A stretch of 55,243 bases of DNA from a virus, in the IMG/VR virus record IMGVR_UViG_3300032265_002780, positions 1 through 55,243 of that record; one strand, given 5' to 3'. The position numbers and the translations under genes were made by a program. Numbering within the stretch: position 1 is the stretch's first letter; the number at the start of each line of letters is the position of its first letter. Positions 49,141-55,243 of this stretch are shown in pieces. A model generated the notes under the pieces. It worked only from the letters and a program-made list of their open reading frames with translations. It did no database searches and was not told the DNA's origin.

Positions 49141-50094
49141 TTATTGTTTTGGAATCCACATGTAAGAAGGATAAGTTACATATGTAGATGGTTTTACATA
49201 GTTGTATGTATTTGCACCTACAGTTATTGATAAAGTATCTCCACCTGCAGTGTTAGCAGCACCTTGAGGATTATATATAAAATCTTTAAGTGTTCCTAGT
49301 TGTCTTTGATATGCTGGTGCATGTAAAGATGTAAAAGTAAATAATGATGAATATACAAAACCTGTTTTAGGATTTGTACCAGAAGGAACTCCATCATTGC
49401 TAAGTTGAAAAACAGCGCTGCTAGATGTGTAGGAGTTATAAACAGCCCAATTAGTTGTTGCTGCTGTAACATATGTTTCTCTCGTTAAAGCTCCAGATCT
49501 AGAATTTGTATATGTAGGGGTGATTGTGCCGTTGTAGCTATTATATCCAATATTTAAAACAATTAATGGGAAAAGGCTTGCACTTCCAATAGGGTCGTAT
49601 AATCCAGCGTAGCCATTATCGCTATAGCTTGTAGAATTTCCCCAAATTATTCTATTAACATTTATATTAACATAATGTGTTATAGCTGTTGATACTGGAG
49701 CGTAAATATATGTACTTTTATATAAAGATGCCCCGCTTGTTGTTGATGATAAAAGAACGCCAGAATCGTTTACAGATCCATCAGAAGCGGGAGTCATAGA
49801 AGTTCCACCAGTTTGTGGAGCATATTTTGTAGCTAAATGTGTTGAAACGTTATATTGTTCAAATACCATAACTGACACAGTTGTGGTAGTTGTAGAAATT
49901 CTATTAAATCCAATATAAAAATCTGTACCAAATGAGTTAGATGTTCCTGGAGATTTGTAAACATCACTAATATTTGTACCAGATGTATATGTTTCAACAA
50001 AAACATAACCATTTGCAGGCATCCATGTCTGCAAATTAGTCATAATATCTAAAGCTGGGTTAGCTGTGTTATATGTTGTCTCATAATATGCCAT
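49141..50094 (-). CDS. Appendage structural protein
   Basis: 317 aa. ALDIMTNLQTWMPANGYVFV, YIGFNRISTTTTTVSVMVFE and LFPLIVLNIGYNSYNGTI. The NxxTW.....GW/Y.F start followed by DFY+GF.R strands resembles a domain in phage tail fibres of actinobacterial and Bacillus phages. Beta-rich throughout, no enzyme motif. Sits directly after a collagen-like gene, and may form its globular head. Confidence 0.55.
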   Translation of the reverse strand: MAYYETTYNTANPALDIMTNLQTWMPANGYVFVETYTSGTNISDVYKSPGTSNSFGTDFYIGFNRISTTTTTVSVMVFEQYNVSTHLATKYAPQTGGTSMTPASDGSVNDSGVLLSSTTSGASLYKSTYIYAPVSTAITHYVNINVNRIIWGNSTSYSDNGYAGLYDPIGSASLFPLIVLNIGYNSYNGTITPTYTNSRSGALTRETYVTAATTNWAVYNSYTSSSAVFQLSNDGVPSGTNPKTGFVYSSLFTFTSLHAPAYQRQLGTLKDFIYNPQGAANTAGGDTLSITVGANTYNYVKPSTYVTYPSYMWIPKQ

Positions 50095-50104
50095 TTTTTA
50101 TCTC

Positions 50105-50926
50105 CTATACAAATCTTTCTACTCTTAAATTTGCTAATGTAAAGTTTGCTGTAGATCCACTTACATTTTTAACTCTTATCCACATTGAATTTCCTGAATC
50201 TGCTTCAAAATACCAAGGTGCTGATAAATTGTATGAAGTTCCATAAAATCCTGCTGTAGATAACATTACTGTTCCCCCGCCACTTGATGCAGAGCGAACC
50301 TCTATGTCAAACTGGGTTGGAGTATCAGCCGTTATATTAAATAATGATACCAGACCACGCTGACAAACAGAAGTTATTTCAGTTTCTGTAAATGATGTTG
50401 ATACTGGAATATTGCCCAAAGATACTGCAGATTTTGTAACTTTTGCTGTTGAACCTGAAGGTCCTTGTAAACCTTGTGATGCTCCTGAACCTTGTAATCC
50501 TTGTGGTCCGTTATATCCTTGTACGCCCAAATAATTTCCATAAGGTTCAAACCATTCTAAACCATCATAAACATATAGACGACCAGTGTTTGTATTTAAC
50601 CAAGCAGTTCCTGTTAATGGTGTTGCTGGAGGTGTTGTAGAAACTGTATAAACACCTTGCAAACCAATAAGTCCTTGAACACCTTGCAAACCAATAAGTC
50701 CTTGAACACCTTGAATTCCTTGACGACCTTGTATTCCTTGTACGCCTATTAAACCTTGTATTCCTTGAATACCTTGAATACCAGTAAAACCTTGAATACC
50801 TTGAGGTCCTTTATTTGTTGTAAGGTAATTATCAATTTCAGAAGCCAATGCATAAATATCCCTAGGGACGTCGGGAGTATCAGTATATTGTGGGTAGTTG
50901 AAACCCTTAGTAGTTTGCAGGCTCAT
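50105..50926 (-). CDS. Short collagen-like tail protein
   Basis: 273 aa. N-terminus [20 protein letters not shown], typical of fibres that dock through residues 1-40 (DT.D..RDI..LA..ID); then [19 protein letters not shown] and GLIGVQG-type repeats (residues 40-90); a [33 protein letters not shown] module (residues ~92-130), also present at 48619; a second short collagen run; and a beta-rich head ([20 protein letters not shown]). The start lies 8 nt after TGGTATACT and has no SD. Confidence 0.7.
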   Translation of the reverse strand: MSLQTTKGFNYPQYTDTPDVPRDIYALASEIDNYLTTNKGPQGIQGFTGIQGIQGIQGLIGVQGIQGRQGIQGVQGLIGLQGVQGLIGLQGVYTVSTTPPATPLTGTAWLNTNTGRLYVYDGLEWFEPYGNYLGVQGYNGPQGLQGSGASQGLQGPSGSTAKVTKSAVSLGNIPVSTSFTETEITSVCQRGLVSLFNITADTPTQFDIEVRSASSGGGTVMLSTAGFYGTSYNLSAPWYFEADSGNSMWIRVKNVSGSTANFTLANLRVERFV

Positions 50927-50934
50927 ATGCTATA

Positions 50935-50943
50935 AGTATACCA
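50935..50943 (-). promoter_or_regulatory. Extended -10 box, near-leaderless start
   Basis: TGGTATACT on the minus strand, 8 nt before the ATG at 50926, in a 39-nt gap. No SD. Confidence 0.5.
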
Positions 50944-50965
50944 AAATAAGTACAAAATGCATGCA

Positions 50966-51520
50966 TTAAAGTCTTTGTAGATTATATTCTACAGATGATC
51001 TGTATGTTAAACTAATATCTTGTTTAAGCAATCTTTCAAATATTTCTTTGGATTCTACTTTTCTTCCCAGCCACCAGCCCGATACGCCTTTTTCAAATTC
51101 AAGGCAATATAATCCATAGTATTCAACATCAATTGGAAGAGCTTCTAAGCGGGAATTGTGAGTAAGCCCTACCTGAGCCCATGTATAACATTCCTGCCAA
51201 TCTTGTTTTCTTTCATAATATCTAGATAGGAGAAAATAAGCTTCTGGTCTATTTGGCAAATATTGTATTGCTTGTAACAAGCAATGTTTTGTAGTATGTT
51301 CTCTTTCACGTTGTGAATCAAAACAAAGAGACATTCTTAAAAGTGATGCATATACAACAAGTGGATCTATATCGTGTCCATATTCTGCAGCTCTTAAATA
51401 AAATGATATTGCAGATGCAGATTGACCCATTTCTTCATATTTTTTAGCAATCTCAAAATTAAGTTTTGGATTAAACATATCATGAGAAGCATCTTCAACT
51501 AACTTTTCAATTGTTGGCAT
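50966..51520 (-). CDS. TPR-repeat protein
   Basis: 184 aa. Tetratricopeptide-like helices: NFEIAKKYEEMGQSASAISF followed by YLRAAEYG; HCLLQAIQYLPNRPEAYFLL; SRYYERKQDWQECYTWAQVG. Ends VEYNLQRL. Overlaps the GH130-like gene by 14 nt, so the two products probably act together. TPR proteins hold partners. In aquatic bacteria such TPR genes often accompany glycosyltransferases, but no transferase motif is visible here. Confidence 0.7.
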   Translation of the reverse strand: MPTIEKLVEDASHDMFNPKLNFEIAKKYEEMGQSASAISFYLRAAEYGHDIDPLVVYASLLRMSLCFDSQREREHTTKHCLLQAIQYLPNRPEAYFLLSRYYERKQDWQECYTWAQVGLTHNSRLEALPIDVEYYGLYCLEFEKGVSGWWLGRKVESKEIFERLLKQDISLTYRSSVEYNLQRL

Positions 51521-52520
51521 GTTGAATAATCTCCTCTATCATTTCTGTAACTAATTTATTTGGAACACGCAATACAAATGCTGCATTATCTTGAAATCCA
51601 AATGATATTAACAAATCATTATTATGTACTGCTGCACCAGCAGCAAATTCTATTCTTGCATCTAAGAATGAAAAATGTTCTGGAGATACTCCAATTAAAT
51701 TATATTCTTTATCCCATACACATAATCTATGACGATATACTCCATCTTTTTGATTAAGATAATTAAAAAATAGATTTACTTCGTGTGTAATAGATAGATA
51801 GTAATTACCAAAAGGGATTAATTGTGACCCGCCCCGTTGATCTGCAAGCATTGCAATGCCTGTTTCTTTAATTGAAACTTGATCGCAACGAGCGGGAAGA
51901 TCTGGGTAAGTCTTTACAATTTCAGTAGGAGAAGTCCACTTAACAAAATGATAAGGTTTATCAATAATAGGATACCAATTCTTTTCACAATATGATTCAT
52001 CAGTTCCTGGAGCTGGAATTCTAATACGAGATACTTCTTTTGCTGTCCAATTCTTTTTATCTAATTCAATCTTAGATAATTCCATACGACCTTCGCCGTT
52101 AGGCTTTGTATCTCTGCGAACACCAATATTATAATAGTCCCCGTCCCATTGAACTAAACGACAATCTTCTTGTCCAATAAACTCCCACACGGGCGGGACA
52201 TCAAGAGTACTAGTGTCAACTAAACAACTATTCATTACATTTAAATTATCATCTAAACGCATAAGATAATTAGTAGTTCTAAGTGTTAGATCTTTTTCTG
52301 GATGTAGATATGATAATGGCCCCCAAATTGACGGGAACTTTTGATTATTCTCAGAATGATAAAGAGTATAATTTGTATGTCTTAAATTTACTAGTATTTC
52401 TCCATCATCATCTATAAATATGGATGGGTTCATTAATCCCGTCCCAGATGTCAATATTTTTTCAATGACCAATGGTGCTAATTTTCCACCATATTGGACG
52501 GATTTTTGAACAAGATTCAT
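51507..52520 (-). CDS. GH130/GH43-like five-bladed beta-propeller protein
   Basis: 337 aa. NPSIFIDDDGEILVNLRHTN, then GQEDCRLVQWDGDYYNIGVR, RRDTKPNGEGRMELSKIELD, EKNWYPIIDKPYHFVKWTSP and RGGSQLIPFGNYYLSITHEV: five strand-blade units with acidic residues in the D/E-D-x-R style of glycoside phosphorylases and related propellers. Likely binds or cleaves an oligosaccharide. Candidate roles are host-surface glycan processing by the virion or trimming of glycans made in infection. Leaderless start: TATAAT lies 6 nt before the ATG. Confidence 0.65.
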   Translation of the reverse strand: MNLVQKSVQYGGKLAPLVIEKILTSGTGLMNPSIFIDDDGEILVNLRHTNYTLYHSENNQKFPSIWGPLSYLHPEKDLTLRTTNYLMRLDDNLNVMNSCLVDTSTLDVPPVWEFIGQEDCRLVQWDGDYYNIGVRRDTKPNGEGRMELSKIELDKKNWTAKEVSRIRIPAPGTDESYCEKNWYPIIDKPYHFVKWTSPTEIVKTYPDLPARCDQVSIKETGIAMLADQRGGSQLIPFGNYYLSITHEVNLFFNYLNQKDGVYRHRLCVWDKEYNLIGVSPEHFSFLDARIEFAAGAAVHNNDLLISFGFQDNAAFVLRVPNKLVTEMIEEIIQHANN

Positions 52521-52526
52521 CTATTG

Positions 52527-52556
52527 ATTATACCCTACTGCTATATGTTTTGTCTA
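52527..52556 (-). promoter_or_regulatory. Promoter of the GH130-like/TPR pair
   Basis: TAGACA (52556-52551), 18-nt spacer, TATAAT (52532-52527), ending 6 nt before the ATG at 52520. It lies within the relic ORF described next. No SD, so the transcript should be leaderless. Confidence 0.5.
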
Positions 52557-52587
52557 TTGTAGGGCTTGTTGGAAAATCAATAGCCAT
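52528..52587 (-). pseudogene. 19-codon relic of the MAIxFP tail module
   Basis: ATG at 52587 reads MAIDFPTSPTIDKTYSSRV, then TAA. It matches the first ~17 residues of the module at 48619 (MAISFPSSPSLNQTYSY) and is cut off there. The promoter of the next gene lies inside it. No SD, so it is likely untranslated. Confidence 0.55.
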
Positions 52588-52608
52588 TATGACTTTTTGT
52601 AAATTTCA

Positions 52609-55243
52609 TTATGTCCAGGAACCGACAGATGCAACGGTGTCTGTTCCTATTGGTGTTAAACGAATATATGAACCTGGCGCAGTTTGGGTAGGAGATGAAC
52701 CTGGGGCAGTAGAAAACGCAATTTGCGGAATAATTGTTCCTGTAGCGTTAATTCTTAAAACACCCTTAACTTGGAAAGGATTTGCAAGTGCCTGTGATGT
52801 AGTTGTGTACATATTTCCACCAGTTGCCGCTGTCCAAACAAGATGACGAGCCGTTCCAGCAGTTCCAGCCGATGTTTGCGGTGAATAAATAGTTTGAAAA
52901 TAGGCTGAAGTAAATGTTGCCGTACCACCAAAGTTAAAGTTTAATAAAAATGAGTTACTTGCACCTGTTGTAATAATGTTGGCAACTATTTCAAACAAAT
53001 AACTTGTGTTTGCCGCTACGGTAAACGCTCCGTTAGTAGTTGCGTTAAACATGGCTTGGTTTCCAGTTGCCGATGATAGCGTTTTAGCAGTAGAAAGTAT
53101 TTCAAAATAAGATAGATCAATTACTGCGCGACCTGCTGTTGCTGTAGTTGTAAAGTATCCTGCGTTTCCGTCATACTCAATTGCACCCGCAGTAGGTGAG
53201 GTTTGGCTTGTTCCCGAAGTAAGGTTTAATGGAGCGTATGTTGTATTTCCAGCACCTAGTATTGTTGAACCATTAATAGTTGTTTTAGCATAGTTGGTGG
53301 TGCTTGTACGCTGACCGATGTTTATGCTGCCGCCTACGGATTGGTTTGAAACTGGTCCTATTATTACGGCGGCTTGTGAAGTATTTGTACCAAAAGCAAT
53401 ACCTGATGCAGCAGTAGTGCCAGCAATTCCACCAGGAACAATTGTACCAAGTCCATAACTTGTACTTGCTTGCGGATCATCTATTGGCAAATTCTCGTAT
53501 GCTATATCCCATGCACTATTGGTATCTACCGATGTTGAAATGACCGTGCAACGAATTCTTGCTTGAATAGGTAAATTAACAAGTGATGCTGCGCTGCCTG
53601 TCCTAATTGCTGCGGGAGCAGTAGCAGTACTTAAATTAACAATAAGAAAAGAATCACCAAGTGATAAAGTGCTTGTGGTTGGCAAATTAACATACCAAGT
53701 AGTACCGCTTGCACTTCCAGTATAATACTGATTTCTAGCAGATGCAGATGTTAAATTGTAATTTGTGGCTGCAACCGCAACTGTTGTTGCATAAGAAACA
53801 CCAGCAGAAGTACCAGTAGTGCCTTGTAAACCGTTAGTTCCCTGTAAACCTTGAATACCTTGAATTGAAATTCCTTGTAAACCTTGAACTCCTTGAATAC
53901 CTTGTGAAGCAACTAAACCTTGTAAACCTTGTGTTCCCTGTGATCCAGCTCCTGTTAAACCTTGAAAACCTTGGATGCCTTGTAAACCTTGAATGCCTTG
54001 TGTTCCCTGTAATCCAGCTCCTGTTAAACCTTGAAAACCTTGGATGCCTTGTAAACCTTGAATGCCTTGTGTTCCCTGTAATCCAGCTCCTGTTAAACCT
54101 TGAAAACCCTGTATGCCTTGTAAACCACGTCTTGATTGAATAAAGCTGTATGTTATTCCATTTGTAAATGTTCCACCATTTGATACAAAAGTTACAGGAA
54201 TTGTATATGTTGTAGTATTTAATGTTGGTGTTGCTGAAACTTGAAATTCCGCCCAAGTTGCTCCAAATGTAAACCAAATAGTATCTCCATTTGCTATTGA
54301 GCTTCCTGAAGTATTATTTATATACACATTTGTTACAGAAGATACTGTAGCGTTGTTAAAGTTAAATTGTCCAGCAGTTGATGATGTAGATGTTGTTCCA
54401 TTATTAAATGTTAGTGGAACACCAGAAGCAGAGCCCTGTAAACCCTGAATACCTTGAATGCCCTGTGCACCAGTTCCAATAAGACCTTGTAAACCAGTTG
54501 TTCCTTGTGTACCTGTTGTGCCCTGTGAACCAATTGTACCCTGTGCGCCTGTTGTACCTTGTGCACCTGTTGTACCTTGTAAACCAGTTGTTCCTTGTGT
54601 ACCTGTTGTGCCCTGTGAACCAATTGTGCCCTGTGAACCAATTGTACCCTGTGCGCCTGTTGTACCTTGTGCACCTGTTGTACCTTGTGAACCAATTGCG
54701 CCTTGTGCACCTGTTGTACCTTGTGAACCTGTAAGACCTTGTGCTCCAACTAATCCTTGTACACCTTGTGTACCTATTGTGCCTTGTAAACCAATTGTGC
54801 CCTGTGCACCTGTTGTGCCTTGTGCACCTGTTGTGCCCTGTGAACCAATTGTACCCTGTGCACCTATTGTTCCTTGTGTGCCTATTGTGCCCTGTGAACC
54901 TGTTATTCCTTGTGCACCTGTTCTACCTTGTACACCTTGTGTACCCTGTGATCCAGTTATTCCCTGTGATCCAGTTGTTCCTTGTGCTCCAGTTAATCCT
55001 TGTACACCTTGTGTACCCTGTGTTCCTTGTGCTCCAGTTAATCCTTGTACACCTTGTGTACCCTGTGTTCCAGTTAATCCTTGTACACCTTGTGTACCCT
55101 GTGATCCCTGTGAGCCAGTTAATCCTTGTACACCTTGTGTACCCTGTGATCCCTGTGATCCAGTTAATCCTTGTACACCTTGTGTACCCTGTGTTCCCTG
55201 TGATCCAGTTATTCCCTGTGATCCAGTTGTTCCTTGTGCTCCA
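52609..55243 (-). CDS. Large collagen-like tail fibre, 5' end outside the window
   Basis: 877 residues are visible. The frame is open from the edge ([16 protein letters not shown] ...) through to the stop at 52609, so the GTG at 54327 is not its start. Layout: a Gly-x-y collagen domain over roughly the first 265 visible residues, made of Thr, Gln, Ser, Ala, Val and Leu with no Pro or Lys; a beta module (about 275-375, [20 protein letters not shown]); a second collagen run ([10 protein letters not shown]-type, 69-bp repeats); and a C-terminal head of ~380 residues ([40 protein letters not shown]). A long trimeric fibre is the likely role. Confidence 0.8.
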   Translation of the reverse strand, partial: GAQGTTGSQGITGSQGTQGTQGVQGLTGSQGSQGTQGVQGLTGSQGSQGTQGVQGLTGTQGTQGVQGLTGAQGTQGTQGVQGLTGAQGTTGSQGITGSQGTQGVQGRTGAQGITGSQGTIGTQGTIGAQGTIGSQGTTGAQGTTGAQGTIGLQGTIGTQGVQGLVGAQGLTGSQGTTGAQGAIGSQGTTGAQGTTGAQGTIGSQGTIGSQGTTGTQGTTGLQGTTGAQGTTGAQGTIGSQGTTGTQGTTGLQGLIGTGAQGIQGIQGLQGSASGVPLTFNNGTTSTSSTAGQFNFNNATVSSVTNVYINNTSGSSIANGDTIWFTFGATWAEFQVSATPTLNTTTYTIPVTFVSNGGTFTNGITYSFIQSRRGLQGIQGFQGLTGAGLQGTQGIQGLQGIQGFQGLTGAGLQGTQGIQGLQGIQGFQGLTGAGSQGTQGLQGLVASQGIQGVQGLQGISIQGIQGLQGTNGLQGTTGTSAGVSYATTVAVAATNYNLTSASARNQYYTGSASGTTWYVNLPTTSTLSLGDSFLIVNLSTATAPAAIRTGSAASLVNLPIQARIRCTVISTSVDTNSAWDIAYENLPIDDPQASTSYGLGTIVPGGIAGTTAASGIAFGTNTSQAAVIIGPVSNQSVGGSINIGQRTSTTNYAKTTINGSTILGAGNTTYAPLNLTSGTSQTSPTAGAIEYDGNAGYFTTTATAGRAVIDLSYFEILSTAKTLSSATGNQAMFNATTNGAFTVAANTSYLFEIVANIITTGASNSFLLNFNFGGTATFTSAYFQTIYSPQTSAGTAGTARHLVWTAATGGNMYTTTSQALANPFQVKGVLRINATGTIIPQIAFSTAPGSSPTQTAPGSYIRLTPIGTDTVASVGSWT
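53945..54125 (-). repeat. 69-bp tandem repeats in the collagen-like fibre
   Basis: About 2.6 copies of a 69-nt unit (23 residues, [23 protein letters not shown]). The GAG break shifts the Gly-x-y phase in each unit, so each copy adds a kink or hinge in a triple helix. Confidence 0.7.
54430..55243 (-). repeat. Low-complexity Gly-x-y coding repeat
   Basis: Almost unbroken 9-18 nt units (GGxACACAAGGx) encode [15 protein letters not shown] and G-T-I triplets. A single interruption (GTGAQG) occurs near its 3' end. It may expand or shrink by slipped pairing. Confidence 0.7.

Noticed and set aside
53834-54277. Arg/Asn/Thr-rich long frames within collagen-like genes (also 48204-48557 and others)
   Set aside because: These are other-frame readings of GGx-CAA repeats; no SD and odd composition.
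54328-55243. Start of the large collagen-like gene at the GTG at 54327
   Set aside because: The same frame is open from 55242 to 54328 and codes for regular Gly-x-y triplets, so the gene continues beyond the window.
1-55243. Lysogeny functions, attachment site, tRNA genes or an origin
   Set aside because: No integrase, repressor-operator cluster, cloverleaf or iteron array could be seen; the rest of the genome is needed.

Overview
The window is a dense piece of a tailed double-stranded DNA phage genome. Every gene I can support lies on the minus strand, so transcription runs from base 55243 down to base 1. There are no rRNA or tRNA genes, integrase, insertion sequence or CRISPR array. Composition is strongly AT-rich. 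The HK97-type capsid genes, TP901-type tape measure, -1 frameshifted tail chaperones and classic connector set point to a long-tailed siphovirus-like phage. The CHAP endolysin suggests a Gram-positive host. Several genes without a Shine-Dalgarno (SD) site have a -10 box only 5-10 nt before their start codon, which fits the leaderless transcription common in Actinobacteria. An aquatic actinobacterium is therefore my best guess for the host, by inference only.

Layout in transcription order. (1) 55243-39228, host-contact and tail-decoration genes: a large collagen-like fibre entering from outside the window, a GH130-like beta-propeller and a TPR protein, two more collagen-like proteins, several beta-rich appendage proteins, a tandem array of four paralogous ~125-aa proteins, a 1173-aa structural protein resembling ones in cyanophages, and a structural protein with a Hint-like domain. 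(2) 39200-33531, a tightly overlapping cassette of five putative 2-oxoglutarate/Fe(II) oxygenases, one glycosyltransferase-like protein and three unknown proteins. (3) 33522-30406, an APS-kinase/nucleotidyltransferase fusion, a DUF2061-like membrane protein, a truncated tail-module ORF and a LamG-like protein. (4) 30353-20499, the head and connector block: portal, endolysin and holin-like gene (unusually placed here), prohead protease with a nested scaffold start, major capsid protein, connectors, tail terminator and major tail protein. (5) 20383-2284, tail chaperones with a -1 frameshift, a 1607-aa tape measure, Dit-like and Tal-like proteins, large fibre proteins and small coiled-coil proteins. 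(6) 2291-1, a lectin-like small protein, an HNH endonuclease, a metallophosphoesterase, a one-segment membrane protein, a zinc-ribbon protein and a winged-helix DNA-binding protein cut by the window edge. The terminase is not in the window.

Regulation is partly readable. The capsid and tail-tube genes share a 15-nt 5' leader (AAGGTGGTGAAATAA) and each ends in a perfect hairpin with a GAAA tetraloop, followed closely by a -10 box for the next gene. Many gaps contain an extended -10 box (TGnTATAAT-like).

The strongest unexplained signals are: a GGCGGGA motif about ten times more frequent than base composition predicts, on both strands and in intergenic DNA; the five-oxygenase cassette; the leaderless-promoter pattern; the shared expression design of the two most abundant virion genes; and short relics of a tail-protein N-terminal module scattered between genes. 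No intergenic stretch exceeds about 150 nt; the larger gaps are described as features.
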